Shown: piece after piece, positions 34,245 to 45,576 of the stretch | How positions within the stretch are numbered: the stretch's first letter is position 1 | Layout of the letters: each line of letters opens with the position of its first letter | Origin: Zoroaster sp. YZ-2022 | Lineage: Eukaryota; Echinodermata; Asteroidea; Forcipulatida; Zoroasteridae | Length of the DNA stretch: 64,000 nt | Reading direction: 5' to 3' | Assembly (NCBI GenBank): GCA_029582265.1 | Contig: CM055828.1 | Span: forward strand, 13,427,777-13,491,776 | Translations under genes and position numbers: made by a program | Notes under the pieces: generated by a model | What the model was told of the DNA's origin: nothing | What the model saw: the letters and a program-made list of their open reading frames with translations, nothing else | The model's database searches: none

Positions 34245-35285
34245 TACACTTCGATTCCATGGGCCGGCCACACCTGTGGAATGTTCTTGCTTGCGGTGAA
34301 AATGCAGTCGTCTGTAGGCCGATAAAATCTTCTACAAGTACAAGTGGAGTTATTTTTCACTCTATTCAACATAAGTCCTTCTCGTCTCTTTTACAGCAAG
34401 ACGCTCCTTCTTGATTAATTAACATACATAATGATATTATGCTCTCCATTTGCAGCCATTATATATTATTACCATCTCAGCTGCTTGTCTGTTTATCTTG
34501 GCCTATATTCCTTAGTTCATTTTGTCTGTTTGTTCGTCTTGTCTGTTTCATTCCTTTCTGTTATTCATTGTCCTAAGGCATTCATAACAAGCCTTTTGGC
34601 TTCTAAATATGCATTGATGTTCCTTTTTATTTTACCTGTTTGTTTTATAATAAATTAATTCCACCAACAATATACAAACATTTAACTTATTTGACAGCCT
34701 CTTACCTAAATAGGCCAATTTATGTATGAACGGCGGTTATATTGGATTTTGGCCGTTGGCGTGAAATGCAAAAATGTTCGCAAGTGTTACCCCTGAAAGT
34801 TTGGTCCCGCATATTTGTCATAGGACCTACTCGTTTTGCCTGCAGTACAATTCATTGTAAATAGTGACTAGGGCCTAGTTGTAATAATAAATAGTTGAAT
34901 ACGAATAGTTGCATTCGCCTCTTTAGTCTGTGAATGACATATTTAAAACCAGCTGAAATTGAGCTGTAATCGTTTTGTACCTGACAATAAATCTGAATTA
35001 ACTTAATTTGAAAATCGTATCAATAGTAAATTAAACAAGAGTATTGAACGACAACAACAAGAGTATTGAACAACAACCACGCTATTCTATACGGCTATTT
35101 TTTTAAAGAGCACAGTGGTGACGGAATTTGTACAATATGTACGTACAACTGAAATCCACTGTTGCATGCTGGGAAAAGCATACATTCCTAGCCCATGCTT
35201 TTGTACACATGTTACACCTTAAGAAAACTGCTATGTAGTCACCGTTCAATACTGTTATTTCATCTAGGCCTATTATTGGTCCTAC
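34245..35285. other. Ly6-like gene intron, no feature seen
   Basis: AT-rich intronic sequence between the composite element and the middle exon. Short frames only. Confidence 0.45.
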
Positions 35286-35555
35286 CTGACCAAGTTAGAG
35301 TCGTTCGGCAAGTATCCCTTTGTGCACCGCAGCCTCTTGTCAGTCGTCTAATCAATGGATCAGGTACGGGTGGATATGGAGGTGGTCTTGGTACATTACC
35401 ATTGGCACCATTATTACAAAAGTTGTCCTTACAACATAGAGTGCATGACCAGCCTGCTTCATACTGGTAACATGAGGGTGTTGTCTGACTGGCAGATGGA
35501 CATTCGGATGATGCACCGCAGGATTTAACCATGTTCATATCATCGTAAAGACTAC
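35286..35555 (-). CDS. Ly6/uPAR-like gene, middle coding exon
   Basis: A 270-bp minus-strand exon with acceptor CCATGGCAG before 35555 and donor CAG|GTAGG at 35286/35285, phase 1 at both ends (90 codons). The first part completes a Ly6/uPAR domain begun by the exon at 53582-53701: KSCGASSEC, SCYQYEAGWSC and the signature TLCCKDNFCNN. A Pro-rich linker follows (VPRPPPYPPVPDP). The last part, CGAQRDTCRTTLTWSG, resembles the end of the preceding exon (DVCTIQTTWRG) and so begins a second, N-terminally reduced domain finished by the exon at 21357-21595. All three exons share phase and strand. The product would be secreted or membrane-anchored with disulphides. Gene identity within the Ly6 superfamily cannot be assigned. 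Confidence 0.75.
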
Positions 35556-37085
35556 CTGCCATGGAAGATATCACAATACGTCATTATGATGCCACTATCG
35601 TGCATTAGCCATGAAACGACAAAATCTTCAAATTGCAATTGTTATTTTAAAGATATATCGCCCGTTGTTTGGCAAAGACGACACATACAATAGAATGTAT
35701 AAAGCAAACGAATTTTGAAAGATAATATCGTTGTTAAGGCAAAACAAATTTTTCCGGTTTCTGGTCTCCGCGCGCGTCGCCTCAGACCCGCGCGTCGGCA
35801 TTTTTAATTTTCTTTTTCCCACTATGAAACGATGTCCAATTGCAGCCAACATTGCTGCATCGATTGGAATTCTGCCGTGCTGTGCTTAAAACGACTTTTT
35901 CACATTGGGGTATGAACGTGTGCCCGATTTGTGAAGCCTCTCTTAGCCACCATACTTTGGATATGGGAAACGTGGTCCCCGCGTATACAATATATCACGT
36001 ATTTGGCAAAAAAAGATGGCCGTAAAAAGCGCGTCACTGCACCGATTATGACCAGATGACCAAAAACCGGAGACTGTTTTGGGCCTAAACGAAAATAACA
36101 AGAATTATGAAATTCTGAAATCGGAAACTGTAAATAAAAGCGATACTGCAAACGTACTTGATTCTGAATGACATCCGGGCTGGCCAATTGGAAGACTGCC
36201 CAGGCCCTCGGCCAATTACATACAATAAATTGTGTGGCCACGTATAATCCAAGGATTAATTAAAACAGTGGGCCAGCATTTTATTAATGAGTTTCCAATT
36301 TTCTGGTACTTATCCTTTACGGATTTTTTCGTTCAATGTCTCAAATGAAAGCTTATAACTTCCTTAACCCCTATCTATTTTGTTACCGTCAAATCGGCCT
36401 AAACACGGGTAATACAACCAGGTAGTCAAGGTCACAACAAGCATTCATACAACATCAAGGTAAGGTAAAATGGTAAGAAACCAACTTTTTCACATATTTC
36501 TGAGAAGCGGGTAAACGTTGCGTACACTTCTCACACTGCTTCAATATCGAAGTATAATTTTGATCTGCCGTCAGGTTTCAATGCACTTTAGACAGCTTTC
36601 TGTTTGATACCATATTAAAGTATAGATTTAGGCATATTATAGTTATTTATTACACCTCAACCAGACTTTATTGCAAGCAAATGAGTGACGCGCCAATACA
36701 AATCCATGGTGAACGCACACGCGCGTTTAGCAGACAAATGTGCCGACTAGTAAGAAAAAGCATGATTATTATGTTCTATATCTACGATCGACTGACGAAC
36801 GAATTGCGCCATTGCTCTTCATGAATGCGCTGAAAAGTATTAAACATGCTTCTATCGGAAAAAAACGAACTACTGGAGCAAACATGACTATTAGCCTAAA
36901 TAATTCGCGAACATTTTTAGCACTAAGTGCAGGATGGATACTTTTGAATTTACTGTTTGAAAAACAAAAATCACAGTTCAGTAGTATTCATCACGCACGT
37001 CAAATACCTGCGCGTTAAAGGTTTGCTGAAACAGAAACTCCCAACATAATGGGCCCAATTTCACTTAGCTGCTATTGTTAAGCAT
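35556..37085. other. Ly6-like gene intron
   Basis: Includes the block 35735-35985 shared with the region upstream of the last exon. At 36672-36715 there is a single arm related to the foldback element at 37086 (AAATGAGTGACGCGCCAATA). No exon identified. Confidence 0.45.
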
Positions 37086-37354
37086 AGAGAAAGGCACGCT
37101 AACTTGTCGGCCATTATTGCTATAGCAAATGAGTGACGCAACAATACAAATCCATGGTGAACATTCGAGCTAACTATAGCAAATGTTCGAGCTAACTATA
37201 GCAGAAAAAGTACTTAAGCATAAGCGTATTTCACAGGTTAGCAAGAAAATTCAGAGCGGCGCGTGCGCGTTCACCGTACCATGGATTTGTATCGTTACGT
37301 CACTTATTTACTAGCATAGCAATAACGGCCAGCAAGTTAGCGTGCCTTTCTCCA
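37086..37354. mobile_element. Foldback MITE, about 270 bp
   Basis: The left arm 37086-37162 (GAGAAAGGCACGCTAACTTG, ACAATACAAATCCATGGTGA) is mirrored by 37257-37354 (TTCACCGTACCATGGATTTG, AAGTTAGCGTGCCTTTCTC). The short spacer has a duplicated TTCGAGCTAACTATAGCA. It is inserted in a segment related to 32617-32755 (part of the Helitron-like family). Confidence 0.85.
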
Positions 37355-37582
37355 GGAAATCTGACCGTTGACTCTTTCCGATATTTTGGGATTTCTAATG
37401 TAAATGATTCAGAAAATGTTGTCACCAAGCCGTTACAATAATACGTACGTGCACATATACATACGTGCACGTATACGTTTGCTGCGTGTGAGAGCATGTT
37501 GACGTCGCACACTTATCCTGTTGGTAAGTGTGACGTAATTCCAACATAAACCATGCCCACTTCGCACGTGCTGGCTCCAACA
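37355..37582. repeat. Fragments of Helitron-like family and shared flank
   Basis: 37357-37500 matches 32617-32755. 37512-37582 matches 19895-19967. It forms the left flank of the second Transib-like element. Confidence 0.65.
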
Positions 37583-38520
37583 CACGGTGGGCCAGGGTGA
37601 AACAAAAGTGCGCCAAAAGGGGTCATTTATGTATTTGCCAGATTTTATTTCTTTTACATTTGTTTAGTTGCTAACACCCCCTACGAAAATTTTATGAACA
37701 AATTAAACTCCAATTAATATATGACTGTAGAACCGCCTTACAATCTCCAAAAATAAAATAAATTGTGATAAAAGCCGGTTGCTGGTAATATATTTAAAAT
37801 TGCCATTGTGGGCTTTTGACAACAGCTATCGTCATGTCTCTTCCGGGGGTTACTACCTTATCGTGGTGGAGGAGTTTGTGTGTCTCCATGACCCTAAGAG
37901 CTATGCTGGCTGGAGCATTGCTCCTAGCAGGGCCACCCAAGTCAGACAGGTCAAAGGGTAGAGACCAGACGAAATGTAGCCCAACCAACCAACGTGCTGG
38001 GAATACGCGTCAACAAACTGGACTACCGGCAACTCCCTGTAACCTGGCAAATACAGTGTTTAGGGCAGCTGGGGCTCTTCAGCCTTGACAGGCAGCCTAC
38101 CTAGGAGAAGGGCACTCCAAATTAAAACCTGCATCCATGCGCGTCGCTCGTCTTGTGGCAGTTTCTGCACCAGACAGCATATGGCGCGTACTGGACAAGA
38201 GAGTGGGACTGGGAGCGCGCACACCTGTCTCACTATAATCCACTCAGGTGCAGGTCATCAGATGACATTCTCACCTACCAGTCAGAGTCCTGTAGCGATG
38301 GGAAAGTGGCGACGGGGACAGGCCGAGGATGCTGCTGGGAGTCTCTAGCCACAAACCTGCACACAGGCGGCCCACGTGTGATGGTTGTTTACCGTAGACC
38401 GGGGTAGATGTGGCATCCGTATCCTGCATGTGCGACAGAGCAGCCCTCTTCAGGGATAGCGATGCTCTCCTCACATGAGGACAGGCACTGAAAAGGGACC
38501 CTAAAAACTGCCTACTCCAT

Positions 38521-39488
38521 TTGAGCTTGGCAGGAGACCGCGCCTGGCTGGCCATCCATTCCTGCGGTCGTAAACAGAAATTAAAACACTCTCTGAACCT
38601 TGCAGCATGGAACGTCAGGACCATGCTGGATAACGACACGAAACCAGAGCGTCGGACAGCCCTTATTGGGAGGATATTAGGTGGGTACAACATCAATATC
38701 GCAGCCCTCATCGACACCAGACTATCTGGAGAGTCCAACTTGGAGGAGGTAGGTGCAGGCTACACCTTTTACTGGATTGGCAAGCCTGAAGGGGAACCCA
38801 GAACGGGAGGAGTCGGATTTGCTTTTCGCACATCTATTGCCCGGGGCCTGGATAAACTTCCAAAAGGTATCAACGACAGGCTGATCACTATCTGCGTCAG
38901 CCTTCCCAGAGACCGTCACGCCACCATAATAATACGTCTACGTTCCAACCATAACCCACACCGACGAGGTCAAAGAGGCTTCTTATGAGGATCTGGACAG
39001 AGCAATTAAAGACACACCAGGAACGATAAACTTTAATGCTCGCGTTGGATGTGACTCGGATCTTTGGACAGGGGTGATTGGAAAGCATGGAGTCGGCAAG
39101 TCTAACTCCAATGGACAGCTCCTCGTGGCAAAGTGCAGTGAGCATAACCTTACCATCACCAACACCATTTTCCAACAACCCAATGATGCATCCCCGCTCC
39201 AAGCAGTGGCATCTGCTGGACTATGTCATCGTCAGGCGGAGAGATATTCGTGATGTTAAGATTACATGTGCCCTCAGGGGAGCACAGTGCTGGTCTGACC
39301 ACAGACTTGTCAGAAGCAAATTGTCACTCCATATCATCCCCAAGAAACAGACAAGGAGGGACAAGCCCCCAAGGAAGCTTAATGTGGCTGGCATCAAGGG
39401 TCAATCCACACAAGACTCACTCCATCAGAAACTGGAGGAGCGACTCCAGGCATGTGACGCTGATCGTACAGACATTGAGAAGGCATGA
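38521..39488 (+). pseudogene. LINE endonuclease domain, frameshifted
   Basis: The first frame (38521-38988) carries LAAWNVRTMLD, ALIDTRLSGES and TGGVGFAFR, the start of an exonuclease-endonuclease-phosphatase (APE) domain; in intact relatives the second motif usually reads ALSETR. The domain resumes in another frame (39078-39488) with LLDYVIVRRRD and CWSDHRLVRSKL, which includes the conserved SDH catalytic motif. The Glu of the usual SETR is changed to Asp and the two halves are separated by frameshift, so it cannot nick target DNA as it stands. The N-terminal ATG at 38521 is plausible but not certain. Confidence 0.85.
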
Positions 39489-39506
39489 CAGGATTTAGAG
39501 ACGCTA

Positions 39507-40745
39507 TATATATAGTTCGTCCTTCGCTTGCGAAGATGACCAAGAGACTTCACAATGTCTTGTGGGTGCGAAGATGGCTGATGAGGCCGATCCTTGCGTG
39601 GAATAACCGATTACAGTGAGGACAGGTGATGGCTGGGGGCTGGCTGGATGAGGGGGAAGAGCTGATTCTGCTCTTGCGGAGCTGTCGCTTCTGTTCGGCT
39701 TCATGGATGCGGCGCTTCTCGAACTCTGCTACACCATGCTTGGCAGATATACGCCAGTTGGAGCGGTGTTGTGAGTCGGCCTCCCAGGTCTCTGGGTCCA
39801 GAACACAGCTTTTAAGAGTGGCTTTTAGGGTGTCCTTATAGCGTTTCCGCTGGCCGCCACATGATCGCTTGCCATGGCACAGTTCACCGTAGAACCGTCT
39901 TTTTGGCAGGCGTTCGTCTGGCATGCGGCAGACATGACCAGCCCATCTCAGCTGAGAGCGCTTGAGTATAGCATAGATGCTCTCCAATTCAGCCCTTTGG
40001 AGGACCTCGGTGTCTGGGACCTTGTCCTGCCATTTGATGTGGAGCACATCTCATATGGAAAGTGTTGAGCTGCTTTGCGTGCCGGCTGTACACAGTCCAG
40101 GTCTCACAGGCATACAGCAGGGATGGGAGGACAACAGCACAGTAGACTTTAAGTTTAGTCTGTAGGCTGAGCCCTCTACGCTCCCAGACAGAGGCACGGA
40201 GTCTTCCAAAAGCGGCGCTTCCACGAGCAATCCTGTACATGACCTCCTCGTCGATGTTGGCCATGCGAGACAAGGTGCTACCTAGGTAGACAAACTTGTC
40301 TGCAACTTTAAGCTGTTCGCCATTTACGGTGATGAGGGGCTCAGTGTAGGGGGCTCCAGGAGCAGGTTGGTGCATCACCTCTGTCAGGCGGTTCCGCAGG
40401 ACTCTGGCCAGGATCTTTCCTGCCACAGACAGCAGTGAGATTCCTCAATGGTTGTTACAGTCCTACCTGTTGCCCTTTCGCTTGTAAAGATGGACAATGG
40501 AAGCGTCTTTGAACTCCTGTGGCAGCTTTCCTTGGTTCCACATGGTGCGGAATAAGTCGGCCAGCCAGCTGGTCAGAAGTGGGCCACCAGCTGCATATAT
40601 TTCAGCTGGAATGGCGTCAGAACCAGGTGCCTTGCCATTGGGAAGTCCTCTGATGGCTTTGGCAACCTCAGCTTCAGTTGGTAGCTTATCAAGGGCAGTG
40701 TTGACTGGGACCTGAGGGAGGCTTGCAATGGCTTCATCGTTGATG
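39507..40745 (-). mobile_element. Inverted, internally deleted LINE nested in LINE
   Basis: A minus-strand fragment of a related but distinct LINE, flanked by a 9-bp duplication GAGACGCTA (39498-39506 and 40746-40754). The host LINE reading frame is restored when the insert is removed (LETLYADASYSS spans the junction). It is 5'-truncated and lacks the RT catalytic centre. Confidence 0.87.
39550..40745 (-). pseudogene. LINE RT remnant plus C-terminal zinc finger
   Basis: The minus-strand reading starts within the RT (antisense segment 40745-40430: AKAIRGLPNGKAPGSDAIPA-type fingers) and continues GKILARVLRNRLTEV. It then jumps to MHQPAPGAPYTEPLI, so motifs A, B and the FADD centre are deleted. 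The thumb/C-terminal region follows in two frames (40426-39989 and 40047-39550): LVYLGSTLS-type sequence, QLRWAGHVCRMPDERLPKR and a C2H2 finger CPHCNRLFHARIGLISHLRT. Same architecture as the host LINE but clearly diverged in sequence. Confidence 0.85.
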
Positions 40746-40769
40746 GAGACGCTACTTACTCCGCCAGTG

Positions 40770-42955
40770 CAGAGGTCCTAGGATTTGTACAGCGGAAAAA
40801 CCAGGATTGGTTTGACGAGAACAACCAGGAGATCTATGAGCTGTTACAGAGGATGTATACCACCCATAGTAGTTATATCGCCAACAAGTCATCAGCCTCA
40901 GTCAAGTCACAGTACCTTCAAGCCAAGCATGTGGTTCAGGCCAAACTCAGACAGATGAAGGAATCATGGTTGTAGAAGAAGGATCAAGAGCTGCAGGAAG
41001 CTGCAGACACACACAACTCAAAGTTGCTCCATGAGGGTCTCAGAGCAGTGTATGGCCCCAAGTCCTGTGGTAGCGCCCCTGTCCGTTCCACTGATGGTGA
41101 GAAGCTATTCACAGACAAGGCAGAAATCCTTACTCGCTGGGCTGAGCACTTTAACTCGCTTCTCAACCGGCCATCATCTATGTCAGAGGAAGCGCTGGAC
41201 GCCATACCCCAGAGACAGGTCCTCGACGAGCTGGACCTGTCCACATCACTGCACGAAGTCAGTAAGGCCATCAGACGGACTTCATCAGGCAAGTCTCCTG
41301 GCGCTGATGGAATACCTGCCGAGATTTACAAGCATGGAGGTGATTATACGAAGAGGAAACTTATTCATCTGTTCAAGCTTATCTGGGAAAAGGGCTCAGT
41401 GCCCCAAGAGTTCAAAGATGCATCCATAGTACATCTCTACAAGCGCAAGGGCGATCGCACCTACTGCGACAACCACCGGGGCATCTCCCTCCTGTCGATC
41501 GCTGGGAAGATCCTGGCACGGGTAGTATTCAACAGGATGACTGAGCAACTGGTGGGCACCATCTATCCCGAATCCCAGTGTGGATTTAGACCAGGCTGAG
41601 ACACCACAGACATGATTTTTGCAGTCAGACAAATACAAGAGAAATGTCAGGAGCAAAATCAAGACCTGTACATAGTATTCGTCGACCTCACAAAGGCGTT
41701 CGACACCGTGAACCGTGATGGCCTCTGGAAAATTCTACTCAGGCTTGGATGTCCTGACAAGTTTGTCTCTCTTATCAGATCCTTCCACGAAGGGATGCTA
41801 GCTAGAGTGCAGGAGTGTGGAGAGTCCTCTGACCCATTCCCCGTCACAAATGGAACCAAGCAGGGTTGTGTTTTCGCCCTTACCCTCTTCTCCATTGTGT
41901 TCTCGCTTATGTTACTCGAGGCATTCCATAACATGGACAGGGGAGTGTATATACAGTTCAGATCTGATGGAGGGCTATTCAATCTAAGACGATTACAGGC
42001 TCGCACCAAGGTCATGAAGATGCTGATTAAGGACATGCTCTTTGCAGATGATTGTGCCCTGGTGGGCCATACTCTTGAGGACATACAGTTCATCACAGAC
42101 ATGTTCGCATGTGCATCAAGCAGATTTGGCCTCACCATCAGCATCAAAAAGACCGAGGTGATGTACCAGCCTGCCCCGGACAAGACTCACAATCACCCAG
42201 TTATCACCATCAACAACAACCCTCTCAAGTCGGTAGAGAAGTTTTGCTATCTTGGCAGTATCCTCTCAAACACAACATCCCTCGATGAAGAAATCATCCA
42301 GCGAATTTCTAAGGCTAGCTCCTCATTTGGAAGACTCCGTCATCGACTCTGGGATGAGCATGGTGTGAAGCTAGCAACCAAGATCAAGGTGTACAAAGCC
42401 GTAGTCCTTACCTCTCTCCTTTATAGCTGCGAGACGTGGACTACATACCGACGACACATCAAACAACTTGAGCAGTTCCATCAGAGATGCCTCCGCTCCA
42501 TCTGCAACATTAAGTGGCAAGACAAGGTCACTAACACAGAAGTCCTAGAACGCTGCAACATAGCCAGTGTGGGAAGTCAGGTCGTGAAATCCCAGCTCCG
42601 CTGGGTAGGACATGTTGTGAGGATGGACGACACTAGAATTCCAAAGGCAGTCTTCTATGGTCAGCTGAAATGTGGCAGGAGGTACAAAGATACATTCAAG
42701 GCAAACCTCAAGGCTTGCAACATTGACACCCTTGACTGGGAGGCGATAGCCCAGTAGCGGGATGATTGGCGCCAGACATGTCATGAGGGTGTTAAGACAT
42801 TTGAAGCCAATCGAACCAGACAAATGAAAGAAAGGAGAGCGAGGAGAACAGCCAGGATAGGTACCATCTTGGGCACTGGATTTCCCTGCCGCACCTGTAA
42901 CAGGATCTGTGGATCCAGAATAGGTCTCCTTTCTCACGAAAAGACTCACCAATGA
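40770..42955 (+). pseudogene. LINE reverse transcriptase with C-terminal zinc finger
   Basis: One continuous frame apart from stops. It includes GFVQRKNQDWFDEN, SSGKSPGADGIPAEIY, FKDASIVHLYKRKGDR, NHRGISLLSIAGKILARV, CGFRPG, then IVFVDLTKAFDTVNRDGLW (motif A), NGTKQGCVFALTLFSI (motif B), MLFADDCALV (catalytic FADD), KFCYLGSILS and QLRWVGHVVRMDDTRIPK. It ends in a C2H2 finger, CRTCNRICGSRIGLLSHEKT, at 42890-42952. In-frame stops at about 40976, 41598 and 42755 (the first probably a Trp codon mutated to TAG, the second an Arg codon to TGA) inactivate it. RT would make cDNA at a nicked chromosomal target. Confidence 0.92.
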
Positions 42956-43708
42956 AGGACACCAGATGTCGTTGAATACCCATCCGTCGACATCGACGGG
43001 GGACTCCATAACATAACATAATCGTCATGTGAAGTGAACTCAGTGCATAGTCTATATTTTATCAAGTCGATTGTGAATTACCTTTTGGATTTCATAAAAA
43101 AAATCAGGAATTTGGATAATTTTAAAAATAAAATATAGGTTTTATTTGTTCAACTATGGTAGAACTACCAATTCCCGCCTAAATTCTCACATTTTCCTGA
43201 AGCTTAACGTTTCAGCAACATTTTTATACCAAAATTAGCTGCGACCACCTGTGACCTGTCATTTTGTGGATATTTTTGTAAACCTCATCCCAACAAATTT
43301 GAACCCTTTTTTATAACTCCTATTTTATAATGTGAGCAGTGCGCGCCACACAATGAAACTGACAGGACTTAATTAAGTATTCCCTTGCGGTTTCCGATTC
43401 ATAAATAAATAAGTTTTTTGAAAGCCCTTAGAAACAATTGCGCAGTTAAATTGTTATCAGTGTCTTGATAGTGTAAAGCAAGACTGTAGTCCTTCTACAC
43501 TATTGGTAAAATCGAAAAACAAAAATTATCACAGTTTTACACGAAACGTATTGGTGTTAAATTGATGATGGTATCGAACATAAGGGAATAAATATGTTTG
43601 TCTCAAATTAGTAATAGTAATGGTGAAATAATGTCCAAAATTAATTGCTGTCTATCCGGAAACATAAAAAAAAAAAAAAATTAAAAATTAAAAGTTAAAA
43701 ATCAACGT

Positions 43709-45053
43709 TCGAAGATTATCTGGCTTTGTCAATCTCCGAGATTGACATAACGTCTACTGATCTTGACTCTTGTGTACAAAATTATGAGAATTTCCTCAGT
43801 TGCCTTTCTGAGTTTGAACCTGCTACTGTGTCAGAGGTCATACAATTAATTAGTAGATCACCTTCAAAATCATGTGAACTTGACCCAGCACCTACATTTC
43901 TCATCAAAGAGTGTATTGATGTTCTTGCTTCATTTATTACAACTATTGTGAACAAGTCTTTTGAACAAGGTATTTTCCCTGATAGTCTTAAGACGGCTTA
44001 TATTCGTCCTCTGCTAAAAAAAACCTGGTTTGGATGTGGAGATTTTAAAAACGACAGACCGGTGGCTAATTTGAAGTTTATTGGAAAAACCATTGAGCGC
44101 ATTGTTGCCTTGAGATTGAACACTGTTTTCAATGAATATGGCCTTTCTGATAAATTTCAATCTGCGTACAAGTCCAGGCATAGCGTTGAGTCTGCTCTTT
44201 TGCGCGTGCAAAATGATATCTTATGTGCTATGAATGATAGTTATGTGACCGCCCTGATTCTTCTTGGTTTAAGTGCGGCTTTTGACACCGTGGATCATAT
44301 TCTTTTGCTCAAGAGACAGCGTGATATCATTGGCATACAAGGTAATGCCCTCAAATGGTACCAGTCATGGACGGTAGACCTCAATATGTTCCTATTGGCA
44401 ATTCATTATCCAATCCTGTTGTTCATGATTTCTCAGTCCTTCAAAGTTCAATTCTTGGACCACTGTGGATTACAGTATACACCTACCCTTGTTCATAACA
44501 TTATTGTTAAACATAAACTAAACTATCATGTGTATGCAAATACTATATTTGTTATTACTCTGTCGAAAAAGTCCTCCCATATTACACCTATTTTACAAGA
44601 GTTTCACTGGCTACCAATAAGTTGCAGAATTGTGTACAAATTATTGCTCTTTGTGTTTAAATCTCTCAATGACAGTGCCCCTGCATATATTGATGATTTG
44701 CTTAAACCTTACAAACCTCCGCACAAACTCTGTTCTGACCATTTAAGCCTCCTCATTGAGCCTAAATCTAATCATTCTTGGGGGTGATCGGTCTTTTTCT
44801 CATGCAGCACCACGTCTATGGAATCAATTGCCATCATATGTCAAAACATCGGCTTCTCTTATCCAATTTAAGAAAAACCTAAAAACTCATCTTTTTAATG
44901 TGCGTTTGTATAATGTTGTTATTCTGTTTTTTCTGCTGTATCCTTGTACTTTTGTATTTAAGTTATCTTGTTCTTCCTATGTATCAGCGCCATGAGCACC
45001 TTTGGGTGGATTTGTGCGCTTTATAAATCTTCATTATTATTTATTATTATCTG
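43709..45053 (+). mobile_element. CR1/L2-like LINE, 5'-truncated and internally deleted
   Basis: Second insertion into the Transib-like element; alignment to copy 1 (around 13095) places its ends at about 43709 and 45053. The 3' end GTGCGCTTTATAAATCTTCA is followed by an ATT-rich tail, typical of this LINE group. Confidence 0.82.
43726..44995 (+). pseudogene. CR1/L2-like reverse transcriptase fragment
   Basis: The frame 43726-44787 has RT fingers (SPSKSCELDPAPTFLIKE), IRPLLKKT, NDRPVANLKFIGKTIERIV, FQSAYKSRHSVESALLRV and motif A, LLGLSAAFDTVDHILLL. It then skips motif B and reads NYHVYANTIF where intact relatives have the YADD catalytic box, so the second half of the palm is deleted or mutated. 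The C-terminal block FHWLPISCRIVYKLLLFVFK and APAYIDDLL is present. A frameshift at about 44770 moves the remainder (DRSFSHAAPRLWNQLP) into another frame to 44995. Inactive. Confidence 0.88.
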
Positions 45054-45576
45054 AATGTATTTTTCATTATTTTCTTGGATAATGACACATAATGAACTGA
45101 AACTTTCACAAGTTGGTTGTTTACATGTTTAATATCTTAATTCAAAGAAAGTAAGGATACTTTTAGAAGCATTTTTTTTTACAAACATTACAATAGTGTA
45201 TAATGGATTTAAATTACAAACTTCCTCAGATTTTATCCTGAAAATAGTAATTTACAGCCGTAATACATAAACTCGATAAGGGTGATTTAAAATGAGCAAA
45301 AACGACAAATTAAATGGCTATAAAGCGAGAATTATCTGCGTCTAATCAGAAATCAGTATTTTGAACACTTCCATTGGCATCTGCGGGTCTGAAAACATAT
45401 CTGGGTCTAATATGCCATCAAAATAATGGACATTTTAGTTTTGGCGCACTTTATTGGTCCCACCCTGGCCCATTGTGCAACGATCATCGAACGCCACAAG
45501 TGGTTGCGTTGGTGGCGCACTTTTCCCAATCCATAACCCATCCTCCCCGTGTACAAAAATCGCCGTTCAGTTTTTT

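Larger units (their letters stand above)
37838..43020 (+). mobile_element. Non-LTR retrotransposon (LINE), near full length
   Basis: Flanked by an exact 10-bp duplication ATCGTCATGT (37828-37837 and 43021-43030) inside the Transib-like element; copy 1 of that element shows the uninterrupted site. It has a roughly 680-bp 5' region, an apurinic-type endonuclease, a reverse transcriptase and a C-terminal zinc finger, and ends in a short CATAA-type tail (ATAACATAACATA). It is itself interrupted by an inverted LINE fragment (39507-40745). Several stops and frameshifts make it inactive. I do not assign its LINE clade. Confidence 0.9.
37583..45477. mobile_element. Transib-like transposon, copy 2, interrupted by LINEs
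   Basis: Left terminus CACGGTGGGCCAGGG (37583) and right terminus ending CCCTGGCCCATTGTG (45477, i.e. CACAATG inward). The flanking pentamers are CAACA (37578-37582) and CAACG (45478-45482), a 5-bp duplication with one change. The interior matches copy 1 (12618-14051) in reverse orientation once the LINE insertions at 37838-43020 and about 43709-45053 are removed. No transposase encoded. Confidence 0.85.

Noticed and set aside
36740..37018. 92-codon plus-strand open frame with Lys-rich start
   Set aside because: No recognisable domain, no splice context, antisense to the intron; kept out as unsupported.
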